NCBI RefSeq assembly: GCF_947496775.1
Contig: NZ_CANMDU010000005.1
Coordinates: 186,001 to 250,000, forward strand
DNA length: 64,000 nucleotides
Reading direction: 5' to 3'
From: an uncultured Maribacter sp.
Lineage (GTDB): Bacteria > Bacteroidota > Bacteroidia > Flavobacteriales > Flavobacteriaceae
Shown: positions 36,489 to 45,524 of the stretch, one piece after another
Numbering within the stretch: position 1 is the first letter of the stretch
Layout of the letters: every line of letters begins with the position of its first letter
Position numbers and translations under genes: made by a program
Notes under the pieces: generated by a model
Told to the model about the DNA's origin: nothing
What the model saw: only the letters and a program-made list of their open reading frames with translations
The model's database searches: none

Positions 36489-38942
36489 ATGACGAAATTT
36501 TTACTTTTTATTACTCTTAACATACCCTTTTTATTATCTGCGCAAGAATTAAAATCTCCATCTGATTTTCTTGGATACGAGATAGGAACTCAGTTCTCTA
36601 GGCATCATCAAGTAGTAGACTACTTTACCTATGTGGCTAATTATGCAAAAGAGAACGTTAAACTAATAGAATACGGAAAAACCAATGAACAAAGACCTTT
36701 ACTTTTAGCTTATATCTCCACTGCTTCTAACCTAAAAAACATAGAGCAAATTCGTTTAGAGCATTTAAAAAATCTTACAGGAGAAGGTACCCCTAACAAA
36801 GCAATTGTTTGGCTTAGCTATAACGTTCATGGGAACGAAAGTGTAAGCACCGAAGTTTCTATGCAAACAATGTATGAACTGCTTACAAGCAAAAAACAAT
36901 ATTTAGATAATACTATTATTATTATCGACCCTTGTATTAATCCAGATGGCAGAGATCGTTATGTTAATTGGTACAATCAATTTAAAAACAAAAATTTAAC
37001 TACTAACCCCGATAGTAAGGAACACCATGAAGGATGGATTAACGGAAGAAGCAATCACTATATGTTCGACCTAAATAGAGATTGGGCATGGCTAACGCAA
37101 GTTGAAAGTAAACAACGCATAAAATACTACAACAAATGGCTTCCTCATGTACATGTAGATTTTCATGAACAGGGAGTAGATAGTCCTTATTACTTTGCTC
37201 CTGCTGCGGAACCATATCATGAAGCCATCACCAATTTCCAAAGAGAATTCCAAACTACCATTGGTAAAAACCATGCAAAGTATTTCGATGCTAATGGATG
37301 GTTTTATTTTACCAAAGAATTTTTTGACTTGCTATACCCAAGCTACGGTGACACTTACCCAATTTATAATGGAAGTATTGGTATGACATATGAGCAAGGC
37401 GGTAGCGGAAGAGCAGGGCTAGCTATTAAAACTAACATCGGAGATACCTTATCTCTAAAAGATCGTTTTAATCACCATTTAACTACCGGTATTTCTACAG
37501 TGGAAGTCTCCTCTAAAAATGCTGAAAAATTAAATTCTGAATTCAAGAAATTTTATCAAAACAAAAACCACAAATACAAAAGTTATGTTCTAAATGGTAA
37601 TACAGATAAAATTAATTCTTTAACCAATCTGCTAGACCAACATAATATAGAATATGGTTTTGGAAAAGAAGCCACTCTTAAAGGTCATTTGTACTCCACA
37701 AATAAAACAGGAAACTTTAAAAGTTCCACAAACAGTTTAATTGTTTCTACAAGCCAAGCAAAAGGAACACTTGTAAAAGTACTTTTTGAGCCTAATGCAA
37801 AACTAAGCGATTCCTTAACCTATGACATAACCGCTTGGTCTCTACCGTACGCGCATGGATTAGATGCTATTGCTACAACCAATACTATTGCTAGCACTTC
37901 TTCCGACAGAAAGATAGATGCTGAAATTTCGATAGATAAAAACGCCTATGCGTACATTACAGACTGGAATAGCATTAATGACGCTAAATTTTTAGCCTCT
38001 CTACTTAAAGAAAACATTAGAGTTCGTTTTACTCAAAAACCTTTCTCGCTAGACAACACCAACCATAAACGAGGAAGTTTAATAATTACAAAACCAGATA
38101 ATAGTAATAACAAAGAATTTTTATCTGTATTACAAACCGTTTCGAAAAGATACAACAAAAACATTACCTCTGCCCAAACTGGCTTTATGGATAGCGGCAA
38201 AGATTTAGGTTCTAATTCCGTTAAAATGATTTCTAAGCCTAAAATAGCTGTGTTATCGGGAGACCCAACATCTACATTACGTTTTGGTGAAATATGGTCC
38301 TTTTTTGAACAAGAATTAGATTACCCTATAACCATCCTTGATGATCGTTATTTTAAAAGAATTAACCTTTCTAAGTACGATGTTTTAATTTTACCCGACG
38401 GCTTTGGATACTCTGAATTTTTAGAAGGAAAAACTTTAGATGACATTACCAATTGGGTAAGCAATGGAGGTAACCTTATTGTTATGGGAAAAGCCATAAA
38501 AAATTTGGCAAACAAAAAGGGATTCGACATTAAAACTAAAGAAGAAAAAAAGGATAGCACAATTAGCCTTAAAGCTTATGATAAAAACGAAAGAGAGCGC
38601 ATGAAAGACGCTATTACAGGTGCCATTTTCAAAACTAAAGTTGATATTACACACCCGCTGGGTTACGGGTACAATGAAGATTATTTTACTCTTAAACTAG
38701 GGCAAGATGCTTATGAATATTTAGACAACGGCAATGTCGTTTATTTAGAAAAAAACAACAACCATCCTGTTTCTGGTTTTGCAGGCAGTGAAGCTCAAAA
38801 AAGAATTGATCAAACTCTAATTTATGGTGTTCAAAAAAACGAAAATGGCAATATAATATATATGGTAGATAATCCTCTTTTTAGAGGTTTTTGGGAAAAT
38901 GGAAAACTATTTTTTGCAAATGCAATCTTTATGGTGAACTAA
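36489..38942 (+). CDS. Exported M14-family zinc carboxypeptidase
   Basis: 817 aa from the ATG at 36489, which begins a signal peptide (MTKFLLFITLNIPFLLSAQ); the start at 36459 would place the -7 element inside the gene. The peptidase domain has the zinc ligands His114 and Glu117 in NVHGNES, a third zinc His likely in HVDFHEQG, and a catalytic Glu in MTYEQGGSGRAG. A long C-terminal part (about 370-817) includes a glutamine-amidotransferase-like block (DVLILPDGFGYSEFLEG) typical of large Bacteroidota M14 proteins. It should trim peptides or cell-wall fragments in the periplasm or outside. Confidence 0.88.
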   Translation: MTKFLLFITLNIPFLLSAQELKSPSDFLGYEIGTQFSRHHQVVDYFTYVANYAKENVKLIEYGKTNEQRPLLLAYISTASNLKNIEQIRLEHLKNLTGEGTPNKAIVWLSYNVHGNESVSTEVSMQTMYELLTSKKQYLDNTIIIIDPCINPDGRDRYVNWYNQFKNKNLTTNPDSKEHHEGWINGRSNHYMFDLNRDWAWLTQVESKQRIKYYNKWLPHVHVDFHEQGVDSPYYFAPAAEPYHEAITNFQREFQTTIGKNHAKYFDANGWFYFTKEFFDLLYPSYGDTYPIYNGSIGMTYEQGGSGRAGLAIKTNIGDTLSLKDRFNHHLTTGISTVEVSSKNAEKLNSEFKKFYQNKNHKYKSYVLNGNTDKINSLTNLLDQHNIEYGFGKEATLKGHLYSTNKTGNFKSSTNSLIVSTSQAKGTLVKVLFEPNAKLSDSLTYDITAWSLPYAHGLDAIATTNTIASTSSDRKIDAEISIDKNAYAYITDWNSINDAKFLASLLKENIRVRFTQKPFSLDNTNHKRGSLIITKPDNSNNKEFLSVLQTVSKRYNKNITSAQTGFMDSGKDLGSNSVKMISKPKIAVLSGDPTSTLRFGEIWSFFEQELDYPITILDDRYFKRINLSKYDVLILPDGFGYSEFLEGKTLDDITNWVSNGGNLIVMGKAIKNLANKKGFDIKTKEEKKDSTISLKAYDKNERERMKDAITGAIFKTKVDITHPLGYGYNEDYFTLKLGQDAYEYLDNGNVVYLEKNNNHPVSGFAGSEAQKRIDQTLIYGVQKNENGNIIYMVDNPLFRGFWENGKLFFANAIFMVN

Positions 38943-38962
38943 AAAAATAATTAACCCACTTT

Positions 38963-40288
38963 TTATTCTCTAATAAAGTTTGATTGCTCTACTGGCTCGC
39001 CATACAAATCAAAATCGGCAGCTTCATTTATTTTTATGTCTACAAATTCACCATGTTTAATATAGTATTTTGTAGCATCAATAAGCACTTCATTATCTAC
39101 ATCTGGAGAATCGAACTCTGTTCTACCAATAAAATAATTACCCTCTTTACGATCAATAATACAACGAAAAGTTTCTCCAATTTTCTGCTGGTTTAACTCC
39201 CATGAAATTTGAGATTGTATTTCCATAATTTGGTTTGCACGATCTTGCTTTACATCCTCAGGAACATTATCTTCTAAAGTATAAGCATGTGTATTTTCTT
39301 CATGACTATAAGTAAAACAACCCAAACGCTCAAAACGCATTTCTTCTACCCAATTTTTAAGCTCTAAAAAGTCTTCTTCTGTCTCTCCCGGGTATCCAAC
39401 AATGAGTGTTGTTCTTATAGTCATATTTGGTACCGCTGCTCTAAAATCTTTAATTAACTGCGTTGTTTTAGCATGTGTAGTTCCTCTACGCATACTTTTT
39501 AAAACAGAATCTGATATATGCTGTAAAGGAATATCTAAATAATTACAAACCTTAGGCTCCTCATTCATTACATCTAAAACATCCATAGGAAAACCAGTTG
39601 GGAATGCATAATGTAAACGAATCCATTCTATTCCTTCAACCTTTACTAACGCTTTTAACAACTCAGCTAAGTTTCTCTTCTTATATAAATCTAATCCATA
39701 ATACGTAAGGTCCTGAGCTATTAAAACTAATTCTTTTACACCTTTTGCAGCTAACTTTTCTGCCTCTACCACTAAATCTTCAATAGGAGTACTTTTATGC
39801 TTTCCTCTCATTATTGGAATAGCACAAAAAGAACAAGGACGATCACAACCTTCTGCAATCTTTAAATAAGCGTAATTTTTTGGTGTTGTAGTTAATCGTT
39901 CCCCTATTAACTCATGCTTATAATCTGCCTCTAGAGCTTTTAATAAACTAGGCAACTCACTTGTTCCAAAAAACTCATCTACATTTGGAATTTCTTTTTG
40001 TAAGTCTGGCTTATATCTTTCACTTAAACACCCAGTAACAAAAACCTTATCTACATCTCCTGCATTTTTCTTCTCTACAAATTCTAGAATAGTATTCACA
40101 CTCTCTTCTTTTGCATTTGCAATAAAACCACATGTGTTTATAACTACAATGTTACCCTCTTCCTCATGGACTACCTCTTTATCATTAGCACGAAGTTGCC
40201 CCATTAACACCTCCGAGTCGTATACATTCTTAGAGCAACCTAAAGTTACTACATTGATCTTGTTCTTTTTAAGTGATTTTGTTCTCAT
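38963..40288 (-). CDS. rimO: Ribosomal protein S12 methylthiotransferase RimO
   Basis: 441 aa from the ATG at 40286-40288; a longer frame starting at 40360 covers the promoter and is not conserved in character. RimO is a radical-SAM enzyme that adds a methylthio group to Asp of ribosomal protein S12. The N-terminal UPF0004 domain has GCSKNVYDSEVLMGQL and the Cys in NTCGF and GCLSERY. The radical-SAM Cx3Cx2C motif is CDRPCSFC, and the C-terminal TRAM domain covers the last 60 residues. A -7 element is present 17 bases upstream. Confidence 0.95.
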   Translation of the reverse strand: MRTKSLKKNKINVVTLGCSKNVYDSEVLMGQLRANDKEVVHEEEGNIVVINTCGFIANAKEESVNTILEFVEKKNAGDVDKVFVTGCLSERYKPDLQKEIPNVDEFFGTSELPSLLKALEADYKHELIGERLTTTPKNYAYLKIAEGCDRPCSFCAIPIMRGKHKSTPIEDLVVEAEKLAAKGVKELVLIAQDLTYYGLDLYKKRNLAELLKALVKVEGIEWIRLHYAFPTGFPMDVLDVMNEEPKVCNYLDIPLQHISDSVLKSMRRGTTHAKTTQLIKDFRAAVPNMTIRTTLIVGYPGETEEDFLELKNWVEEMRFERLGCFTYSHEENTHAYTLEDNVPEDVKQDRANQIMEIQSQISWELNQQKIGETFRCIIDRKEGNYFIGRTEFDSPDVDNEVLIDATKYYIKHGEFVDIKINEAADFDLYGEPVEQSNFIRE

Positions 40289-40305
40289 AACGGTAAAATA
40301 GTGCG

Positions 40306-40313
40306 CAAAAATA
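40306..40313 (-). promoter_or_regulatory. Putative -7 promoter element of rimO
   Basis: TATTTTTG on the minus strand, an exact TAnnTTTG match, ends 17 bases before the rimO ATG and supports that start. Confidence 0.5.
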
Positions 40314-40419
40314 CAATAAGCATAACGAACAATATTGTTTTCATACGATTTCTTACCCAAAAACGTTAAACCTTTACCATTTTAAATTGTCTAAGATTAA
40401 ATAAAAACCAAAAAAATAA

Positions 40420-41517
40420 ATGAAAAAACATTTTAGAACCTTTGTTATAATCATTAGTCTATTAATAATATCTTGCTCTAAAGACAATGACAACAAAACA
40501 GAGGAGGACATAATTCCTAGCGGAATATATTTTCCAGAAATAGGTAGTACTACTTGGGAAACTATTACGCCAGCTCAATTAAACTGGAAGGAGGAAAACT
40601 TGCCAGATTTATATGATTATTTAGAAGCTAAAAATTCTAAAGGATTTATAATCCTTAAAAATGGAAGAATTGTTGTCGAAAAATATTTTAATGGGCATTC
40701 TCAAAATGAGGACTGGGTATGGTATTCTGCCGGAAAAACATTAGTTTCTAGTACTATAGGAATAGCACAAGAGGAAGGCTTTTTATCTATTACCGACAAA
40801 TCTTCTGATTATTTAGGAGCTAATTGGTCATCTTTAACTAAAGAAAAGCAAGATTTAATTACCGTTAAAGACCACCTTAGCATGTCTACCGGTTTAAATG
40901 ATTATGTAGAGCAAACTCTAAAATGGATTTGCACTTCTCCTTCTTGTTTTGATTATGAAGCAGATGCGAACACTAGATGGGCATACCACCAAGGTGCATA
41001 TACAAAACTAAAAGATGTTGTAACCAATGCTACAGGTATAGATTTTAACACCTACTTCTATTCTAAAATAAGAGATAAAATAGGCATGACTGGCTCTTGG
41101 AACGAACTAACCCTACTAACTCTTTACTCCAGTGATACTAGAAGTATGGCACGTTGGGGGTTATTAATTGAAAACGAAGGTGTTTGGGACTCAGAAACCA
41201 TTATTAGTAAAAGTTATTATGATGCAATGGTAAATACCTCTCAAGATATAAATAAATCTTACGGTTATTTATGGTGGCTTAATGGAAAAGAGAACTATAT
41301 GGGCACTACCTCGCAAATTGCAAAACAAGGATCATTAGTACCTAGTGCTCCAGAAGATATGTTTGCTGCTTTAGGTGCAGATGACCAAAAAATATATATT
41401 ATTCCAAGCCAAGATTTAGTTATTGTACGATGTGGAGATAGCGCTGAAGAAATGCAATTAGGCCCTTCTAGTTTTGACAATGAATTATGGCTTAAAATTA
41501 ATGCTGTGATTAAGTAG
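40420..41517 (+). CDS. Lipoprotein serine hydrolase (class C beta-lactamase-like)
   Basis: 365 aa. The signal peptide ends in a lipobox (LLIISC, lipid Cys near 20). The hydrolase domain has the SxxK motif SAGK (in VWYSAGKTLVSS) with nucleophile Ser near residue 104. YHQGAY occupies the place of the Tyr-x-Asn motif, with Tyr kept and Asn replaced. Such proteins act as D-Ala-D-Ala peptidases or esterases. It is divergent from rimO and ends at a strong bidirectional terminator opposite ftsY. Substrate unknown. Confidence 0.87.
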   Translation: MKKHFRTFVIIISLLIISCSKDNDNKTEEDIIPSGIYFPEIGSTTWETITPAQLNWKEENLPDLYDYLEAKNSKGFIILKNGRIVVEKYFNGHSQNEDWVWYSAGKTLVSSTIGIAQEEGFLSITDKSSDYLGANWSSLTKEKQDLITVKDHLSMSTGLNDYVEQTLKWICTSPSCFDYEADANTRWAYHQGAYTKLKDVVTNATGIDFNTYFYSKIRDKIGMTGSWNELTLLTLYSSDTRSMARWGLLIENEGVWDSETIISKSYYDAMVNTSQDINKSYGYLWWLNGKENYMGTTSQIAKQGSLVPSAPEDMFAALGADDQKIYIIPSQDLVIVRCGDSAEEMQLGPSSFDNELWLKINAVIK

Positions 41518-41546
41518 TTGGCTGTTAGTAAAAAAGTTATATTAAG

Positions 41547-41582
41547 AAAGCCCTTTAAAATAATGCTATTTTAAAGGGCTTT
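41547..41582. terminator. Bidirectional intrinsic terminator between serine hydrolase and ftsY genes
   Basis: A 16-bp perfect stem (core AAAGCCCTTTAAAATA) with a 4-base loop sits 29 bases after the hydrolase stop and 21 bases from the ftsY stop. A- and T-rich flanks suit both directions. Confidence 0.88.
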
Positions 41583-41603
41583 TATAGTATTCTTTTAGGA
41601 AAG

Positions 41604-42563
41604 CTACTTTAAATTAAAGAAGGAATCTACAAATTCAAATTTATTAAAGACTTGCAAATCCTCTATTCCTTCCCCGACTCCAATATATTTTACTGGAATT
41701 TTAAATTGATCAGATATACCTATAACAACACCACCTTTTGCAGTACCATCTAATTTTGTAATTGCTAAAGAAGTAACCTCCGTTGCTTTTGTAAACTGCT
41801 TAGCTTGTTCAAAAGCATTTTGTCCAGTAGAACCATCTAAAACCAAAAGTACTTCATTAGGAGTGTTGGCTACAACTTTTTGCATAACACGTTTTACTTT
41901 AGTTAACTCATTCATTAAGTTCACCTTATTATGCAAACGCCCAGCAGTATCTATAATAACCACATCTGCATCTTGCGTTACTGCTGAACTTAAGGTGTCA
42001 AAAGCTACAGAAGCAGGATCACTTCCCATATCTTGCCTTACAATTGGTACGTCTACCCTATCTGCCCAAACCTGCAACTGGTCTATCGCTGCTGCTCTAA
42101 ACGTATCTGCTGCTCCTAAAACAACTTTTAATCCTTGTTTTTTAAATTGATGCGCTAGTTTTCCAATAGTAGTAGTTTTACCTGCCCCATTAACTCCTAC
42201 AACCATGATTACATATGGCTTTTTATCTTTTGGAATACTATATTCTGTTTCTTCTCCTAAGTGAGTTTCTGATAATAGTCCTGCAATTTCTTCTCTTAAA
42301 ATTACATTTAATTCGTCTGTACCTAAATATTTGTCTTTAGAAACACGAGCTTCAATTCTATCAATTATTTTTAATGTAGTATCTACCCCTACATCAGAAG
42401 AAACCAAAACTTCTTCTAAATTATCCAGAACATCATCATCTACCTTAGATTTTCCTGCAACAGCTTTACCTAATTTAGAAAAAAAAGTAGTTTTACTTTT
42501 TTCTAAACCCTTATCTAATGTTTCTTTCTTTTTAGAAGAAAATATTTTCTTAAATAAACTCAT
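41604..42563 (-). CDS. ftsY: Signal recognition particle receptor FtsY
   Basis: 319 aa, short form without a long acidic N-terminal domain. FtsY is the GTPase that docks the SRP-ribosome complex at the membrane. The NG domain shows VGVNGAGKTTTIGKLA (P-loop, about residue 122), GAADTFRAAAIDQL, VIIDTAGRLHNK, LAITKLDGTAKGG and a final GVGEGIEDLQVF. It follows DUF4295 across an intrinsic-terminator hairpin, so it has its own promoter (TATATTTG, 42582-42589) between the hairpin and the start. Confidence 0.97.
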   Translation of the reverse strand: MSLFKKIFSSKKKETLDKGLEKSKTTFFSKLGKAVAGKSKVDDDVLDNLEEVLVSSDVGVDTTLKIIDRIEARVSKDKYLGTDELNVILREEIAGLLSETHLGEETEYSIPKDKKPYVIMVVGVNGAGKTTTIGKLAHQFKKQGLKVVLGAADTFRAAAIDQLQVWADRVDVPIVRQDMGSDPASVAFDTLSSAVTQDADVVIIDTAGRLHNKVNLMNELTKVKRVMQKVVANTPNEVLLVLDGSTGQNAFEQAKQFTKATEVTSLAITKLDGTAKGGVVIGISDQFKIPVKYIGVGEGIEDLQVFNKFEFVDSFFNLK

Positions 42564-42581
42564 ATCTTAACTATAATTACT

Positions 42582-42589
42582 CAAATATA
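42582..42589 (-). promoter_or_regulatory. Putative -7 promoter element of ftsY
   Basis: TATATTTG (minus strand), an exact TAnnTTTG match, ends 18 bases before the ftsY start, downstream of the hairpin at 42599-42626. Confidence 0.5.
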
Positions 42590-42598
42590 AAAAATTAA

Positions 42599-42626
42599 AA
42601 AGCCTCTTTCGTAAGAAAGAGGCTTT
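42599..42626 (-). terminator. Intrinsic terminator after the DUF4295 gene
   Basis: A 12-bp stem (AAGCCTCTTTC / GAAAGAGGCTT core) with a GTAA loop; on the minus strand it is followed by T-rich sequence. It ends the rpmB-rpmG-DUF4295 transcript before ftsY. Confidence 0.85.
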
Positions 42627-42648
42627 AAAAAACTTTTAAGTTAGTTAG

Positions 42649-42801
42649 TTACTTTTTTGCTATCCATTCGTTCACCAATTCTGGTGCCATAACAGATTCT
42701 ACAAAAGTATATGCTCCTGACTTAGGTGACTTTACCATTTTAATGGCTTTAGTCAATCTTTTAGAACTTGTTTGTAAACTTGCTACCGTCTTCTTTGCCA
42801 T
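42649..42801 (-). CDS. DUF4295 small basic protein
   Basis: 50 aa, Lys/Thr/Ser-rich start (MAKKTVASLQTSSKRLTK), then VKSPKSGAYTFVESVMAPEL and a WIAKK end. This is the DUF4295 family, found almost only in Bacteroidota between rpmG and ftsY, exactly as here. Its function is unknown; the basic composition and context suggest a ribosome-associated role. It starts 6 bases after the rpmG stop, so it belongs to the ribosomal-protein operon, and is followed by an intrinsic terminator. Confidence 0.9.
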   Translation of the reverse strand: MAKKTVASLQTSSKRLTKAIKMVKSPKSGAYTFVESVMAPELVNEWIAKK

Positions 42802-42807
42802 GACTTA

Positions 42808-42990
42808 TTATTTTATTTCTTTATGAACTGTCATTCTCTTAAGGATAGGGTTGAATTTTTTAATTTCCATCCTTTCCGGAGTATTCTTTTTATTCTTTGT
42901 AGTTATGTACCTAGAAGTACCTGGTTGCCCAGATTCTTTATGTTCCGTACATTCTAATATAACCTGAATTCTATTTCCTTTTTTTGCCAT
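42808..42990 (-). CDS. rpmG: 50S ribosomal protein L33
   Basis: 60 aa: [20 protein letters not shown] followed by [11 protein letters not shown] and [16 protein letters not shown], the normal L33 pattern. It lacks the zinc CxxC pairs of the C+ form, having a single Cys, so it is the zinc-free type. It lies 18 bases after rpmB and 6 before DUF4295, in the usual Bacteroidota order. Confidence 0.97.
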   Translation of the reverse strand: MAKKGNRIQVILECTEHKESGQPGTSRYITTKNKKNTPERMEIKKFNPILKRMTVHKEIK

Positions 42991-43008
42991 TTTTGTTGAA
43001 TTTTAGGA

Positions 43009-43245
43009 TTACTTAACTAATCCATTAGCTTTGGCGTTTTTCAAAACAGCCGAAATACCTTTTTTATTGATAATTTTCAACGCCTTAGCGGAAACCTTTA
43101 AGGTTACCCAACGATCTTCTTCAGGAATGTAAAATCTTTTCTTGGAAAGGTTTACATTAAATCTTCTTCTGGTCTTATTAATTGAGAACGATACGTTGTT
43201 CCCAAACATAGCCCTTTTTCCAGTAATTTCACAAACTTTTGACAT
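43009..43245 (-). CDS. rpmB: 50S ribosomal protein L28
   Basis: 78 aa: MSKVCEITGKRAMFGNNVSF, then NKTRRRFNVNL and WVTLKVSAKALKIINKKG, the canonical L28 sequence without the additional zinc Cys pairs. It is the first gene of the rpmB-rpmG-DUF4295 operon. A TAnnTTTG element lies 29 bases upstream. Confidence 0.97.
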   Translation of the reverse strand: MSKVCEITGKRAMFGNNVSFSINKTRRRFNVNLSKKRFYIPEEDRWVTLKVSAKALKIINKKGISAVLKNAKANGLVK

Positions 43246-43274
43246 TGCGCAGAATTTTTCTTTTAAACAGGGTG

Positions 43275-43282
43275 CAAATTTA
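43275..43282 (-). promoter_or_regulatory. Putative -7 promoter element of rpmB
   Basis: TAAATTTG on the minus strand, an exact TAnnTTTG match, in the spacer after cinA. Confidence 0.5.
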
Positions 43283-43314
43283 TATCTTTTTTATGGTACT
43301 GGCAAAATTCTTTT

Positions 43315-44565
43315 TCAGAATTTTAATATTTCTTTTTGAAGCATTTCAAACGCCTTATTTACAGACTTTTGCACAACACGCTCTCGTTGAGCTCCCATCA
43401 TAAATTCTTCACATATTACTTCTTTCGGTGTTGCTATAGCGATAAACACCGTTCCTACCTCAGCATCAGAGTCTCCTTTAGTAGGTCCTGCATTACCTGT
43501 CGTAGCAATTGCAAAATCGGAATTAAATATTTTCTTGGCCGAGGAGGCCATATATTTTACAACGGCAGCGCTGACCACAGAATGCTTTTCTATAATTGCT
43601 TTTGGAACATCTAAAATATTCGTCTTTGCTTCCGTAGCGTAACTAACAATACTTCCTTTAAAATATGCTGATGCGCCTGGTATTTGCGTAATTTCTTTTG
43701 CTATTTGGCCACCAGTAAAACTCTCTGCTGTTCCTAATGTTAGTTTTTTATCTGTTAATAACTGGGCGATTATTTCTTCAATAGTTTCCTCATCTTCTAT
43801 ACCATATACAACATCATTAATCAAAACATGTAGCTCGGAACACTCTTTATCTATAGCTCCTAGTAAAACTTGCTTATCCTCTCCTTTAGCACTTAAACGC
43901 AAGCGAACTTTTCCAAGACTTGGAAGATATGCCAGTTTAATAAAGTCCGGTAAACTAGACTCCCAATCCTCTAACCTCTCCGCTAAAGCACTTTCTCCAA
44001 TACCATACGTTACAATTGTTTTATGTATTATATGTGGCGTTTTAAATTGCTTAACAATTTTCGGAATTACTTTGGTTGTGATTAAGTTCTTCATTTCAAA
44101 AGGAACACCAGGAAGGGAAACAAAAACGGTTTCTTTATCCACCATCCACATTCCCGGGGCTGTACCAAAATCGTTCTGTAAAACTTCTGCCCGAGAAGGC
44201 ACTAATGCCTGATTTCTATTGATTTGACTAATTGGCCTGTCTTTATAATATTTTGCAAACAAACCTTCTACATGCTGTAAAACTGCTTTATCTTCCACTA
44301 ATGTGTCTTGAAGATATTCACAAAATGTATGTTTAGTAATATCGTCTTTAGTAGGACCTAATCCACCTGTAACAATAACAATTTGAGCCCTACTTCTTGC
44401 TTCATTTAAAGCATTAAGAATATGCTCTTTATCATCTTGAATAGATGTTACCTGATACACAGAAACTCCTATTTTGTTGAGTTCCTTAGCAATAAAAGCA
44501 GAATTTGTATCTACTATTTGACCGATAAGAATTTCATCGCCAATAGTAATTATTTCCGCATGCAT
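43315..44565 (-). CDS. cinA: CinA-family protein (nicotinamide-nucleotide amidase)
   Basis: 416 aa with both halves of CinA. The N-terminal MoCF/COG1058 domain starts [20 protein letters not shown] and includes [15 protein letters not shown], linked to ADP-ribose/NMN pyrophosphatase activity. The C-terminal domain (about 255-416) has [20 protein letters not shown] and [12 protein letters not shown], the nicotinamide mononucleotide deamidase part. It overlaps the Hpt gene by 1 base and precedes rpmB on the same strand. Physiological role: pyridine nucleotide recycling, by family knowledge. Confidence 0.94.
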   Translation of the reverse strand: MHAEIITIGDEILIGQIVDTNSAFIAKELNKIGVSVYQVTSIQDDKEHILNALNEARSRAQIVIVTGGLGPTKDDITKHTFCEYLQDTLVEDKAVLQHVEGLFAKYYKDRPISQINRNQALVPSRAEVLQNDFGTAPGMWMVDKETVFVSLPGVPFEMKNLITTKVIPKIVKQFKTPHIIHKTIVTYGIGESALAERLEDWESSLPDFIKLAYLPSLGKVRLRLSAKGEDKQVLLGAIDKECSELHVLINDVVYGIEDEETIEEIIAQLLTDKKLTLGTAESFTGGQIAKEITQIPGASAYFKGSIVSYATEAKTNILDVPKAIIEKHSVVSAAVVKYMASSAKKIFNSDFAIATTGNAGPTKGDSDAEVGTVFIAIATPKEVICEEFMMGAQRERVVQKSVNKAFEMLQKEILKF

Positions 44566-44903
44566 TATAAATTAAAGTCTTTTTTTAGTTCGGAAACCAC
44601 CTGGCTAATATCTTTTTGCAGAATTGGAAATATTTTTTTTATCTCCTCCATATTAGCCTCACTCTTACCCAATGTTTCCATCTCTAAAGCTGCTGCTTTA
44701 GTTTGTTCCATACCTAACAAATCTACATTTGGCTTAATTTTATGTGCTAAATTATATACCTGATTATAATTCATTTCTTCTAAAGCAACTCCTAATGCTT
44801 CTATGTCTACAGGTACTTCTTCTAAAAAAACAGAAATTACGGAAACGATAAACTCTTCGTCTCCTTCTGCCATTTCATTAATCTTATCTAAACTATATAT
44901 CAT
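44565..44903 (-). CDS. Hpt (histidine phosphotransfer) domain protein
   Basis: 112 aa consisting almost entirely of an Hpt four-helix bundle. The phospho-acceptor is His54 in [16 protein letters not shown], with the typical Lys and Gly spacing. It relays phosphate between a receiver and another receiver in phosphorelays. No hybrid kinase or receiver is encoded beside it. It overlaps both neighbours by a single base (FAH-family gene before it, cinA after it), so it is translationally coupled to unrelated metabolic genes. Confidence 0.9.
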   Translation of the reverse strand: MIYSLDKINEMAEGDEEFIVSVISVFLEEVPVDIEALGVALEEMNYNQVYNLAHKIKPNVDLLGMEQTKAAALEMETLGKSEANMEEIKKIFPILQKDISQVVSELKKDFNL

Positions 44904-45514
44904 TATTTAATTTTTAAAGAAAAAAGCTTTTTCCCCTCTAATGTTCCGGTAAGATAATCATTTGGTTGTATTCTACCAACACCTGCTGGAGTTCCTGTAA
45001 ATATAATATCTCCTTTTTTTAGCATAAAATAGGAAGAAACATACGCTATTAACTCATCTATCTTCCAGAGCATCAAACTTGTATTACCTGTTTGCACCAC
45101 TTCTTCATTTTTTATTAATTGAAAATTAATATCGTTGACATTCGTAAAATTGGAAACAGGCAACCACTCTCCAATTACAGCAGCGCCATCAAAACCTTTT
45201 GCTTTTTCCCAAGGCAATCCTTTCTCTTTCAACTTAGATTGTACATCTCTAGCAGTAAAATCTATTCCTAACCCTATTTCATCATAATACTTATGCGCAA
45301 ACTTTTCCTGAATATGCTTTCCTACTTTTTTAATTTTCACCAGTACTTCAACTTCATAATGAATATCATTGGAAAATTCTGGAATATAAAAATCTTGCTC
45401 CTTCGGTAAAACTGCCGAATCTGGTTTTATAAAAACCACAGGATCTGTTGGTTTTTCATTTTGCAATTCCTCAATGTGCGCAGTATAATTTCTGCCAATG
45501 CAAATTATTTTCAT
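44903..45514 (-). CDS. Fumarylacetoacetate hydrolase (FAH) family protein
   Basis: 203 aa, the short single-domain FAH form. It starts MKIICIGRNYTAHIEELQNE; the metal-binding Glu/Asp residues are in HYEVEVLVKIKKVG and GLGIDFTARDVQ, and the fold ends with FTGTPAGVGRIQPNDYLTG. Enzymes of this form hydrolyse acylpyruvates or decarboxylate oxaloacetate. The exact substrate is open. It is cotranscribed with the exonuclease, CarboxypepD-type and Hpt genes. Confidence 0.9.
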   Translation of the reverse strand: MKIICIGRNYTAHIEELQNEKPTDPVVFIKPDSAVLPKEQDFYIPEFSNDIHYEVEVLVKIKKVGKHIQEKFAHKYYDEIGLGIDFTARDVQSKLKEKGLPWEKAKGFDGAAVIGEWLPVSNFTNVNDINFQLIKNEEVVQTGNTSLMLWKIDELIAYVSSYFMLKKGDIIFTGTPAGVGRIQPNDYLTGTLEGKKLFSLKIK

Positions 45515-45524
45515 ATCAAAAAAA

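Noticed and set aside
44422-44763. Plus-strand open frame of 113 codons across the cinA/Hpt junction
   Set aside because: It is antisense to two conserved coupled genes and shows no domain or signal peptide.
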